Origin: Xestospongia bergquistia
Taxonomy: Eukaryota > Porifera > Demospongiae > Haplosclerida > Petrosiidae
Direction: 5' to 3'
DNA: 64,000 nucleotides
NCBI GenBank assembly: GCA_963965975.1
Contig: OZ014412.1
Span: 9,529,849-9,593,848 of the forward strand
The number at the start of each line of letters is the position of its first letter. The first letter of the stretch is position 1. Positions 1 to 10,479 of the stretch are shown here, piece after piece. Under the pieces are notes generated by a model that was not told the origin of the DNA, did not search any database, and saw nothing but the letters and a program-made list of their open reading frames with translations. Both the position numbers and the translations under genes were made by a program.

Positions 1-475
1 TATATAGAAACTAAGAAAAAGTTTAATGAACTGTTCAGATTATTTGCCTCATGCTAAGATGATTGGCAATAACTATAAGAATTATATATAATACCACTGA
101 GGATTGTCCCAAGTTTAAAAAGCCCCTCCCCCTGAACCTTAAAATCTTAATTCAACTCTAAACTGACAAGATTACTTAGCCTTTAGGAAGGTACATCTAA
201 TATTTACATGTAAAGTCCAAAAGGACTACCTGAGGTCTGGCATGGCAATGTCCGTAGACAATTAACATGAAAGGAGTGAACTGACAAAGAGTTATGTATA
301 AGTAAAAATAACTAATATAGTAAAATCGTTAGAGTTAATGATGACAGTATTCCTACAGTAAACTGATTAAGATATTAAAATCTAATCTTGTGGTAATTGT
401 GTCATAAAGATTAATGTGAAGATAAGTATCTTTGGGAATTAGTTTAACTTTAATTCCTTTCTTTAACACAGGATT
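1..475 (+). promoter_or_regulatory. Upstream region of Fringe-like copy 1
   Basis: No coding exon is seen. This stretch is the same duplicated upstream block found before other Fringe copies (38175-38649, 25790-26268). The first bases match the block that follows the exon-like module in those units, so the module and promoter of copy 1 probably lie left of the window. It ends in an acceptor-like AACACAG four bases before the start codon, which suggests the ATG lies at the head of a second exon. Confidence 0.5.
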
Positions 476-3400
476 ATGATAATCAAAAGGGTTTTTAAGA
501 CTGTTTTCATTGTAGTAGTAACCATAACAGTACTGCTAATCGTTGTTACATACTCTTTATGGTGGCATGAGGACAAGGTATTATTATCAGTATCATCAGT
601 GAATAATTTTGAGACTGTAAATGAAACAAAATCTACTGATACATTGACTTCAACAAAATGCAAAGATTATTTTTGTTGTGGACCAGAAGAACTAATTGAA
701 AATAGTAATCTTCCGGTTCGGATGTTAAGTGACAATGAGAAAGCAGGCAACAATATTATGATCACTATCAGAACTACTAAGAAATTTCATCAAAAGAGAT
801 TATCAATCTTATATGATACTTGGTTAACTGTAGTAAATGGTAGTAATGTGTTTTTAGTGACTGATGGAAAAGATGATGAATATCAGAAAAAAAGTAAAAT
901 GTTAGGTAAGTACATCTTTAGAAACACGATTAATTAACATTTGTTATTGTTAAATCTCTCAGTTTTGACTTTTACTAATATTGATTTTAATTTAATTGAA
1001 TACTAACTCTTGTTCTTTGTTATTATTTATTAAGGTATCAATTATGTTGTTATATCTTGTGGACTTAATTACAGCAGGTATTTAATTTTATTTTAATAAT
1101 ATAAATATTATTATTTTTATTTTTAATTTCATAAGATGGAGTTTATGTTGTAAATCAGGAGAAGAAATGGCACTAATGCACAGACCTGAAAATAAACATT
1201 ATGAGTATGTGGTTTTAAATGTATAATTATAAACAATATACAAGAAGTGATTGGCTAAGTTGATAGTATATATTTTTGAGGAATTTGAAAACTAATGATT
1301 TATTGTTCAAGATGACAGACTTGTCATGCATGTGCAAATTAACCCTTGCATAAACTTAAAACAAGATGGTATTATTTTTGGTAGTTAACATTACGTTGAA
1401 ATTAAGTGGTTATTACAAATATTATTTTTTTCTTTTTTTAAGTTGGTTTTGTCATGTGGACGATGATGTTTATGTTATTGTGGATAACTTGATCAAACTG
1501 TTATCAATGATGGATCCTAAAACTGAAGCTAGATACATTGGGAAAGCATTAACTCCATGGAAAAGACCTTATGCAGTAAGTAGTAGTGTGTACATGGCTC
1601 TGAAATGTCACAAGTATAATTATGATAAGTCATTTCAAAAAATGGAATGTGTTTAAAGATGGCAATGCTAGAAAGTACATTAACGAATTAGGGATACAAT
1701 TAAAACATTACTCTACACAGCAATCATTATTAAATAATTTATTAATAGTTGATAGTATCATAAGTGGATTTAATTGTCTTCCTATTGGATAATGGGAAAT
1801 TTGTGTAGAATGTTAATTATAAGAATATCCATGTATTTCACAATCTAAGAGTGATTTGCAAAAACTATTATTTATGAATTACCCAAATAAGGGGAGGGTA
1901 ATATAAATATTATGAATTTACAAAATTTAGTGAATGTAATTTACTCTTTAACAGACTACAATTGAATTTGTGTTTTTTTAGTACAATAATCGGAAGTTCC
2001 ATTTTGCTGCTGGTGGTATGTACTGTTTATCTAAAGCTATGTTAGAAAAAGTCAAACCTTGGTTAGGGTAAGTAAAGATTTTGACTTTGCTGGTACTTAT
2101 GTGTGTGTAGAAATTATTTGCTTGGTTTAGTCTGTCCAAAAATAATGACCAATGTCAATATTGTGTAGATTATACATTGATGTAAAGGATCTACTTAATT
2201 TATTGATGTTTACTTCTACTATAACATTTTCTTGTCTTAATGTTCTATTGCTAAGATGTTGTAACAAACAACACTTAAGTAATAGAATTTTTCCTATGAA
2301 TACATTTCAATAAACAATCTAAACCATAAGATATTGATGACATAATTAATATGATTTCTTGTCCAGGATATTGTTCAAATGATACACTTGCAGTATTTTA
2401 TTATCTGGACTAACATTCTGACTTTATTATAGGAATGGTACTACAATGGCTAAAACATGTGATAAAACACGACAGCCAGAGGATGTGACTATTGGAATTA
2501 CTGTAGGTGAGAGATTAAATAATTTTAAGTATAGTTATGTACCTGATCATGTGTCTATGTATGGATGAATGGCACAATGTTTTTTTTGCTCACAATATTT
2601 TTCAAAACTTGAAGGAATTCAGAGTGTTTATAGAGAGATCATTTAAGTTTTGTATGTTCCTGTTTTAATTTGAACAATACAATACTGGTTGGAACAAGCC
2701 AGAATATAGCTTCTCAGGTAGATGTATGATAATTAAGTGAAGCATTAATCAGTATTAACAGAGAAATTATATATATAAACCTAAAGGGTTTATATATACA
2801 ATATATATAATTTATATATATATAAACCCATATTATATATGTGATATTTATGTCCTTTCTAATTCTTTTGTCCATTCATCAAACATGTTATACTGTAGAA
2901 ATAGAAATGATGTCATCGCCATCTTTTGTATATATTTCTATAGAAATTTTTCAATGTCATTCTAAATAGTGATAGATTCTATCATTATCTTTAAACTCTA
3001 TTCAATGTGGGATTTCTTATATTTGCAATGATTTTTACAATGATTTTCTAAGAAATTTGCAATAATCTGAGCCATATGGTTTGAAATGTTTCTCTGTCAC
3101 TTTAATATTTTTTAAAGAGTGATTAGGTTAAAGTAATATGTTGAACAATAGAGCTACATTTTAAAAAAATACCAGATCATTACATACTCTTTCTCATGCT
3201 CTTCCCCTCACTCTGTCACTCTCTCTCTAGAATTACTGGCCAATGAACGGTTAACACGTACACACTTAATCTATCCACATTCAAATCTTTTATCTCAATT
3301 CAAAATAGACCACAAAACTTTAAAGCAACAGGTGAGAAAAACAGTATTAACTAAGAAAGTATATCTGATGTTGCCTTTTCTCTTCAGATTGGTTTTGCTT

Positions 3401-3600
3401 ATGGGTGTGGTCAGTTATGTCATTTAAAAATATTAAAAAACAATGCAATTAGAGTACCTAATGCAAAATTTCCATATAAAGATGACAAATCAAGGTATAG
3501 TACATTCAAAGCTGTCCAATACAAATATAAATTTCCATTTTTTTATAGGTTTAAATCCCTTCATTGTTATTTATACCCAAAGGCATCCATATGTAATTAA
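476..3600 (+). CDS. fringe-like: Fringe-like beta-1,3-N-acetylglucosaminyltransferase, copy 1
   Basis: Nine exons, all with GT/AG borders: 476-905, 1035-1077, 1136-1204, 1443-1575, 1982-2067, 2433-2506, 3231-3331, 3388-3494, 3549-3600. They splice to 364 codons without a stop. Residues about 9-28 form a membrane anchor after a short basic N-terminus, as in type II Golgi enzymes. Fringe signatures follow in order: RTTKKFHQKR, DTW, VTDG, WFCHVDDD (DDD at 187-189, the Mn/UDP-sugar motif), FHFAAGGMYCLS, PEDVTIG (second-half Asp), FAYG, and a C-terminal FKSLHCYLYP. Fringe enzymes add GlcNAc to O-fucose on EGF repeats of Notch-type receptors in the Golgi. This copy lacks the 27-base microexon 5 of the other four. 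Exons 4 and 6 are both phase 0 at that junction, so the frame holds. Function is inferred from the family; acceptor specificity is unknown. Confidence 0.85.
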
Positions 3601-3938
3601 ATGGAAAATGAATCATTTTGATAAAAGATTTTTGTATGACGTGTTCATTGTTAATTTGAACAATGTAACTTACACATGTACTTTTACAGTTATTTGACTG
3701 TTATATGTATTACAATAGTTTTAACAGACCCTTTAAAATTGTTGTGCTGATCCAAACGACCTGGCATACATACATACATACATACATATATATGTGTACA
3801 TATATAATATTTCTTTAGAAATAAATGGGTATGTTAATGTTATCAGAATAGCAGGTTTTTTGGTTTTTTCGGTTTTAGGTTTTTGTAGAATGACAGCAGA
3901 TTTTTAAAACTATATAATCAATCAATGGCTATAATATA
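3601..3938. other. 3' flank of Fringe copy 1 with short CATA/TA repeats
   Basis: No gene is seen. A CATA-type microsatellite lies at about 3765-3812, followed by A+T-rich sequence up to the gypsy remnant. The LINE tail that follows the other Fringe copies is missing here, so the unit was cut short or the gypsy element replaced it. Confidence 0.5.
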
Positions 3939-5905
3939 TCAGTAATTATCATTGGTCTTAATTTTGAGTTCTTGGAAATAATGATCTGGATATTGACGAT
4001 TACGTCTTGGATATATGAGAGTCTCGGGGACAATATCTTGGTTCTTGTTTTGACCAGGGGGCTCAGGTGGAGCAATGACTTCTTCAGGAGGTGTAACCAT
4101 AGGAGTGGTATCACCTAAAGGAATATCCTGATCTGAAGGGTCTGATTCTGTAGACTGTGGAGTCTCTGTTTGACTTTCCATCTTGAGCTCACACTTGAGA
4201 TCAATATGTCTTTTCCATAATAAATGATCAGCTGTTTCGACAAGATATGTTAGAGGTCCTAGTCTTTCAATAACAACACTTACAGCAGGTACCCAATCAG
4301 GACCAGGACGCATATCACGAGCCATACCGACTGTCCTACAAAGAATTCTTGTTCCTGAGCTTGTCGATCATGCTGAGCCTTCTGCTGAGCTTGTTTTTCT
4401 AAGACTCGAGAGGAATAGTCTGGATGAATTAAATCCGGTCTAGTTCGAATGTGACAATGCAAAAACAGTGATGAAGGAGATACACAAGTAGTAGCATGTG
4501 GAGTACTATAGTAGTTTAACAGAAAATTTGAGAGACAATGTTGAAAAGATAGTCCACAGTTAACAGTAGTCTGAATCTAGCAAAAATGACAAGCAAAATT
4601 TCAATGGTTTTTCAATTTCTTTCCTTCTACAAACACTTCTGGCCACTTAGAATGAGCATCAACAGCAATAAGAAACATTGAACCTTGGAAGGGACCAGCA
4701 AAGTCCAAATGTATTCTCTTCTAGGGCTGATTTGGCCATGTCCATGGCTGTACTGGAGCAACAGCTGGGGAATGCTTAACAGCTTTACACGAAGTACAGC
4801 TTTTGACCACTTCCTCTATTGCTTTATCAAGACCAGGCCACCACATGTAACTTCTTGCAACAGATTTCATGACGTAAGGTAGGGATACAATTTTGTGGCC
4901 ATCCTGATCGAACATAACTTATGACCTTACTTAGAACAGGATCTGTTCTAGTAGCTGTTCCAAGTTGTTGTGAAGTGACAGGGCGGCTCTCCAGTTGTGA
5001 TACATTGAAGACGGCTGGTTCATCAGATGTGATAGGGGCTTCCTGTGATTTCAAAGGTAATCTGGACAAACTGTCAGCGTTAGCATGAGCTTCTGTTGGG
5101 CGATACTCTATGTTGTAGCTATATGCTGGCAAGATCAATGACCAACGCTGTAGACGAGCAGGAGGTAAGGAAGGAGTTCCTCTCTTTGCTCCAAAATTGT
5201 TGTCAGCGGCTTGTGGTCAGTCACTAAAGTAAATGTCTGCCCAAACAGATACATATGGAACTTCTTTACACCAAAGATGATTTCCAGACCTTCTTTCTCT
5301 ATTTGAGAGTAGTTCTGCTCACTCTTAGACAATGTACATGATGCATAGGCAATAGGCTGTTCTTGTCCATCCTCCATTACATGAGAGATTACAGCTCCAA
5401 GGCCGTAAAGAGAAGCATCAGCTGCTAACATAAGGGGTAAACTAGGATCATAATGGGTAACAAAAGTGGAGGATACCAGAACATCCTTGATGTATTGGAA
5501 GGCTTTTGCACAGTCTTTAGTCCATTTCCAATAAGCATCTTTACCCAGTAAACTGTTCAATAGCTGAGTCAGACTAGCTCGATTTGGGATAAATCAACCA
5601 CAATAGTTAAGGAGTCCTAGAAACGCTTGAAGTTCCTGTGCATTCCTAGGTGGTGGTGCGTCAACAATAGCTTTAAACTTGCTATCTGTTGCATGAAGTC
5701 CTTTTGAGTCCACTCAGTGACCCAAATACTCAACACTGTCCTCCATAAAGCGACACTTTTCTAACTTGAGACGTACTCCATGCTTCTGAAGTCTCTGCAG
5801 TACTTCTGACAATTCATTAGGTGTTCTCATCAGATTTACCTGTGTCCTGGACTCTTCATCCAAGATCAGTTGATTGTAAGCATGAGACAAATCAAGTGTA
5901 GTGAA

Positions 5906-6943
5906 CTGTCATAGCAAATTTGTTCCTAGTTAAAATTGGAGGTAGGTCCAATTTTTGCATGCCAAATTTGGACCCAGGACCAAATTTTGCTGCCTAATTT
6001 GGACCTATACTGCAAAATTTGTTCCTAGATATAGGTCCACTTTCTGCCACAAAATTTGGTCTTAGGTCTACATTAGGCAGGTCCTAGTTCCAATTTGATC
6101 TGATTATAATAAGATTTAGTATTTAATTTTAATAAAGATGATACATGTTATGTAATTATAGATTATATGATATAGGTAATGCTAAAATTAATTAATAGTC
6201 TTTACACAAGTGTCACATATCCATGGTCTACCAAAAAGCACTTGGGACTTCACCACCATCTTCATAATATCATTCTTTGCAGCCTTCACACTCAATCATT
6301 TTACCTCCTTCTGCTTGATGACACTTGTATGTAGTATACTCTGAATTAATTTTAATAACAGCAACACATTTTTTTGCTTCCTTTTTTACCACTGGCAGGG
6401 GAATGATTAATTGTCTTATTTTCAAGACAGTGACAAAGGGGGTGCCTTAATTGATGTTGATATCTTTGATCATATACAACACTATTATAAATTATTGTAA
6501 GATAGTAATAAGATTAAAAAAAATATTACAAACTTGTCCAGTTTCTTCTCATAGTACACTTCTCCTCCTCTCAATGCTAGTTTGCCAGCCTTTCTCCAAC
6601 TGCTTCTCTTCCTGTTAGCAGGACAATCTGAGGCATAAGTTCCATTTTCTATTTTATTACTTTATCACTTCATCACTCAGGTTCACATCTCTCTGCTATG
6701 ACATTGCTTTTTAGACACTGTGAAAACTTCTCCAAGTAGTTAAAGCTCTTTATTTAAGTACACACAACCTAAGAAGTGATAAAAGGATTTGTATAGGACG
6801 AATTCCATTTCTCTTTGACAAATTATTACTGTCTCACACCCTTGGGTCCAAATATTGCAAGATGGAATTAATTTTGCGCCATTTCATTGCAAAATTTGGA
6901 CCTAGGTCCGAATTTTGCACCCAGACCAAATTTTTCATGACAG
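5906..6943. mobile_element. TIR DNA element nested inside the gypsy RT
   Basis: The element begins CTGTCATAGCAAATTTG, and its other end read in reverse complement begins CTGTCATGAAAAATTTGG. It is flanked by AA on both sides. Removing it rejoins the gypsy RT reading frame exactly at ...GGKRF/TTLDLS, so borders and a two-base target duplication are well supported. Both ends carry subterminal copies of a GGTCCAAATTT-like motif in both orientations (5935-6065 and 6885-6935). The interior holds a degraded minus-strand coding region with a PHD-finger remnant. The superfamily was not identified; a two-base A/T duplication does not fit TTAA or 8-bp families. Confidence 0.7.
6200..6660 (-). pseudogene. 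PHD-finger coding remnant inside the nested TIR element
   Basis: On the minus strand, about 6330-6200 reads KCHQAEGGKMIECEGCKE, then a stop, then (in another frame) PWICDTC. This is the Cys/His spacing and terminal W-x-C-x-x-C of a PHD finger. About 6660-6535 gives a basic stretch followed by GGEVYYEKKLDK, possibly the preceding exon or linker. Several stops and a frameshift rule out a functional product. PHD fingers occur at the C-terminus of some eukaryotic transposon-borne nucleases and transposases; membership in such a protein is inference. Confidence 0.5.
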
Positions 6944-7065
6944 AACCTCTTGCCACCAGCGAGAGTAGCAAAAATATCCTCTGGTCAAGGTAGTGGGTAC
7001 TTATCTACATCTAGCACTGGATTAACAGTGATTTAATAGTCTCCGCACACTCTGATACTACCACT

Positions 7066-7240
7066 GAAATCAATTAATTTTTATTACCTGACATTGTAAA
7101 CTGGACACGCTCTTACCTGTATTGTATTACCCTTTAAAGGCATTAATGCCGTTCTTATTTATCAATATATTGACTACATATTTTTCTTTATATTATATTA
7201 TTAAAAATAGTCACTAATACAGATATTCACTTAAATTATT
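7066..7240. repeat. Interspersed repeat, second copy at 36990-37165
   Basis: About 170 bases starting AAATCAATTAATTT and containing GTAAACTGGACAC and ACCTGTATTGTATTACCCT recur near-identically at 36990-37165 in the same orientation. Here the repeat directly abuts the end of the gypsy RT remnant. In the other place it abuts receptor/LINE debris, so it is an independent repeat or the tail of an element. Confidence 0.6.
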
Positions 7241-7409
7241 TATTTTACGATGAAAATAGCACTAAAAATACATTTGTAGCTCTATTTTCTCACAGCAATG
7301 TTACTATTAAAAGAGTTAGGACTAATAATTATTTAGAACAAATAAGAACAGATTGGTTAGACTGTTTTTATGTTAGTAAAGTCGCGCTATTCTTATGGAA
7401 AACACTAAA

Positions 7410-7625
7410 ACAACGTAAGATATAGGTGCATTTTCGGGTGTCACAGGAAATTTGGCACCCCAGGAAATTAAGTACCCCATTCCAAATCTCCTCGCATATT
7501 TGTACCGCCTTAGGAAATATTGCACCCCTTAGAAGTTTGGAATTTCAGTACCGCCATATTAAATATCCTAGAAAATTTGGTACCCCCTCTCAAACAAACT
7601 ATCGTGGAAACAGATTACCTTAAGT
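7410..7625. repeat. Degenerate tandem motif (GGAAATTTGGCACCCC-like)
   Basis: A short motif of the type (A)GGAAATTTGGTACCCC occurs about six times with varying spacing. It resembles the subterminal repeats of TIR elements and could be the left end of the element that carries the HIRAN/pogo pair. A matching right end was not found. The open frame across it has no recognisable protein and is probably spurious. Confidence 0.4.
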
Positions 7626-7754
7626 AAACTATTATTTGCGTGCACTAAATTTAGCGAAATTAGCGAAGACTATCAAAAACGTTAAATTAAAGTTAATATT
7701 AATTTCAATGAATAATTTTGGTTAATTAATTATTAATAAATAAATCAATGGGAA

Positions 7755-8270
7755 TTAGCTGTCTTCATCTTCATCTTCATCTGTGGACTCCAGTTCATCT
7801 GCTTCATCATCAGAGTGGATTGTTTTCAAAATATCAGCTGTAGCATCTGTAAACTTACCATTTACTGGCTCTTGATACAACTCATTAAATAGAATCTCAA
7901 ACTTTTCTATTTTAGCGTGATTATTGGTGGAATAGTCCATAATTATGGTCACCAAAACAGGGATTTCAAGACCTCCTTGCACCAGAGGTGATCTTCTATA
8001 AGCTTCGTCAATCACTTTTAAAGAAATATGCGCTCCGTGTAGCATAATAAACCAGACAAGTCTAGATATCTCTTTGGGTAAGTGGCCAACGATTCTCTCT
8101 TCCAGGTCGCCGTGGTCCTGTTTCACTGCCGCGATAGCGTAGCGATCATACGGATATTCTTCTTCGTGTTTCACAGCCAGAATTTCATCTTTTCTAGGGG
8201 CCTATGTATTTCTATATACGTGATATCCACGAAGTAAACATCCGAAAGCGAAACTGGCATTCATGGCCAT
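7755..8270 (-). pseudogene. HIRAN-like domain protein with one in-frame stop
   Basis: The frame runs from ATG at 8270 to TAA at 7755-7757, 172 codons, broken by a single TAG at 8202-8204. N-terminal residues include FGCLLRGYHVYRN, then DRYAIAAVK, VGHLPKEISRLVWF and QGGLEIPV. This VGHxPxxIS ... LPQGGLEIPC pattern belongs to a HIRAN-like domain found in many sponge and cnidarian predicted proteins. The C-terminus is acidic (about 20 residues of D/E/S). HIRAN domains bind DNA ends in HLTF-type proteins; a role here is not known. The stop could also be an assembly or allelic change. The first Met lies 36 bases from the Met at 8307 of the oppositely oriented pogo-like gene. Confidence 0.6.
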
Positions 8271-8306
8271 TTTACTATTAACACGCGCGAGTGTCGAACT
8301 AACCAC

Positions 8307-9145
8307 GTGGAAAAGCAGCTGCCTCAAGCTACTGAAGCTACAGACATGTCGCTGTTTCAATTTGGATTTCGACGTACTGTCAGCCAGACAAATCAAAGTC
8401 AATCGGGAGTAAATGTGAGCAGTCACATGCCTTCACATGAAGATTCTGGACTAGGGAGAACTGAATACGAAGAGTGCTTTCACAAGTTTCAGAACTATCT
8501 GATCCCCATCCTTCAAAGAAACGAAAACTACGAGGTACATACGCAGTGTACACAGCAGCTGATCGCGCAAGAATAGGAAAATATGCTGTTGAAAATGGGA
8601 ATAAAAACGCAAGGCTTCGTTTCCTAAAATATTTCCCTAATCTCAATGAAAGCACAGTGAGAAATTTTAAAAAATCCTATATGGAGAAAATAAACCATCA
8701 GCGAAGACAGTTGAATCCTAAGCCAGTTACTGAAATTCCCATTCAGCCAAGAGGACGTCCTCCTTACATGTTAGAACTTGACAATAAATTGATCAAGTTT
8801 CTTCTGGCTGTAAGAAATAGTGGAGGTATTATCAATATTCACGTCGTTCGAGCATGTGCTAAGGCATTGATAGATACCAACCCAGATCAGCAGCAATTAG
8901 CCCGATTCAACATGCCTCGCTCATGGGTTTACTCACTGTATAGGTGAATGGGATTATCCAGACGAATGGGTACTACTTCACGTTTTCCTGTGCCTCGAGG
9001 TCTTTATGAAGAATGCAAAAGGCAATACCTTGGTGATATACTGGAAGTAAAAACGAAATACAACATCCCAGCAGAACTCATTTTGAATTCCGATCAGACA
9101 CCATCATCCTATGTGTCTGTAGGCAAATCAGGAATAACCGCAATA
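8307..9145 (+). pseudogene. Pogo-like (DDE_1) transposase, truncated and frameshifted
   Basis: The N-terminal segment (Met at 8307, or 8346 giving MSLFQFGFRR) runs to about 8475. One base appears to be missing there, and the reading continues in the next frame with KKRKLRGTYAVYTAADRARIGKYA, written here as two overlapping parts: KKRKLRGTY and ADRARIGKYA. Next come FPNLNESTVRNFKKSY, QPRGRPP, INIHVVRA and MPRSWVYSLYR, a TGA at 8945-8947, then RRMGTTSRFPVPRGLYEECK and ILNSDQTPSSYVSVGKS. This is the HTH plus start of the DDE catalytic domain, with the first catalytic Asp in NSDQT. The rest of the catalytic domain is absent after about 9140. It is non-functional. It lies head-to-head with the HIRAN remnant, and both may belong to one element. 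Confidence 0.75.
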
Positions 9146-9398
9146 ATGAATGGATCAGTTACACTTCCTTCATCAGATCCTTTTGCTGAAGCCCACAGTC
9201 ATACCCATTCTTCTGCTGTTGTACATTGGCATATTGAATAGTAATGCTGTCTTCACACGAATGAAGAAGGGATGCGATCTGCAGTACTGTTGTGCATGGT
9301 AATCTGGAACCCAAGCTATGAGCATTCTGTTTAATGTCTCATTAGTAAAATACAAGAATTGCCATATGGATGAATGCTGGGTATATATGTTAGGGCTG

Positions 9399-9496
9399 TT
9401 ACTATGGAATTTATAACAGGACTCTCCTACACACTACATAGTTGTCCTATCTATAAAATGTTTGGTAAATTAAATAAACTGTCAATTCCATAGTAA
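9399..9496. mobile_element. Short palindromic MITE-like element
   Basis: The left arm TTACTATGGAATT(T)ATAACAG at 9399-9419 is repeated inverted as CTGTCAATTCCATAGTAA at 9479-9496, enclosing about 60 bases. The duplicate block holds the same structure at about 24693-24783. Parts of the right arm (GAACTGTCAATTCCA with TACACACTACATA nearby) recur in the intergenic repeats at 50540-50590, 51815-51860 and 58090-58130. This suggests a dispersed family. Confidence 0.5.
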
Positions 9497-10069
9497 AATA
9501 GTAATCTAAAGAGCATATGCTGATAACACTGTACAATCTAATTTTCTTTACTCTACATGTGGTTAACATTTGGTCCAAAACTATTGTAGAATCAGCTGGC
9601 ATGTTTGTGGACCAATTTTTTTGGCAATAATTAAAGTATACAATTTGATTGCCTTTAAATTTTATTTGCTACCCTAAATTTGTATGTATAACTTTTGTCT
9701 AAACTTATAATTCACACTTTTTAAAATAATGGCCAACCACATACATCTCTTCAATGAAATTTATTTTACATTTACAGAAAGCATCAATATATACTATATA
9801 ATACGTTCATTATAACATGTTGTCTTTTGAGGTGCCTCCAGGTTTGACTATACACTATTTTGATAAAAGAACATATTGTTTATATATATACTATGATTAA
9901 AAGTATTATGTACAAACAAAGGAAGTGCATACTCCAATTATAAGATATAAAATCAATTCAATTAGTGCTACTGTTTCAAGTTTAGGGTAATAACTTCCTG
10001 TGCTGTATTAAATAGCTACTACCTAAAAAACTAAAAAAATATTAAGCGGGATACGATGTCATATTTCCT

Positions 10070-10243
10070 ATGACACCGGTACAGGTTACGTAGTAAAACG
10101 TCATAAATAGAAACCTTTAATATATTGCTGTTAGCTATTAACAGTTCTTGTGTTGTGTTAGAGACGTCGTAGCCAAGTTGACTTCCCAAGAGGAATAGTG
10201 TTTTAGAAGCAGAGAAATTAACACAGTGATGAGACTCACTCGG
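10070..10243 (+). promoter_or_regulatory. Exon-like upstream module (candidate promoter and 5'UTR exon) of Fringe copy 2
   Basis: The block reads GGTACAGGTTACGTA, a CRE-like ACGTCA (10098-10103), TATA-like ATAAATAG, then about 120 conserved bases ending ACTCGG|GTATGC, a plausible donor. The same module with a usable donor lies before Fringe copy 3 (to 17509), the broken copy (to 25538) and copy 5 (to 37943). Together with the acceptor-like AACACAG just before each ATG, this fits a spliced non-coding first exon. It is inference, with no transcript evidence. The minus-strand open frame here is not conserved in length. Confidence 0.4.
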
Positions 10244-10479
10244 GTATGCAAACGACTTTATTGTACCAGTAACCACCATATTGTGATAACTGTTATGTCA
10301 AATCCTAGAAAGTCAGTATATTTAGTACAGTACTGTAACTCTCTGATCAGCTAAGTGATAATACTTATATAGGTTGGATAGCCTGGATTATTCATTAAAA
10401 TTTATATATTAGCTGAAAAGTATAGCAGGAAAATTGTAAAGTAATTATCATATTCCTAAGTGTGACTGAACCACATATA

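Larger units (their letters stand above)
3939..7060 (-). mobile_element. Degraded Ty3/gypsy-like retrotransposon (pol remnant), interrupted
   Basis: Read on the minus strand, the pieces are in pol order. At 7060-6946 is an RT segment ending YPLPRPEDIFATLAGGKRF. At 5903-5560 the RT continues with LDLSHAYNQL and LEKCRF and carries in-frame stops. At 5560-5135 is RNase H with LMLAADASLYGLGAVIS and LVTDHKPL. At 5138-4721 is the integrase zinc-binding region with SCTSCK. At 4325-3939 is a C-terminal chromodomain-side tail with GPLTYLVETADH. The integrase core (about 4500-4700) is missing or unreadable. There are several stops and frameshifts, and no LTRs were identified. A TIR element (5906-6943) splits the RT. 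This is an old, non-functional insertion. A second, closely similar fragment lies at 23772-24630. Confidence 0.85.

Noticed and set aside
463-663. Minus-strand frames opposite Fringe exon 1 (also 11402-11677, 18600-18926, 27489-27764)
   Set aside because: They are shadows of a conserved + strand exon; their apparent conservation comes from the coding strand.
1366-1656. C1GALT-type galactosyltransferase as the identity of the array
   Set aside because: Order and wording of motifs (RTTKKFHQKR, WFCHVDDD, AAGGMYCLS, EDMTVG, FKSLHC) fit Fringe better than core-1 galactosyltransferase within the same superfamily.
7426-7623. 65-codon + strand frame
   Set aside because: It is made of a repeated GGAAATTTGGYACCCC-like motif and encodes no recognisable protein.
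8380-8655. Minus-strand frame opposite the pogo-like transposase
   Set aside because: Overlaps recognised transposase coding on + and has no domain.
10031-10279. Minus-strand frame MVVTGTIKSFAYPSESHHC... and its partner at 37702-37923
   Set aside because: Length and frame are not kept between the four module copies, while a + strand donor and promoter elements are. A coding gene or LTR on the minus strand is less likely.
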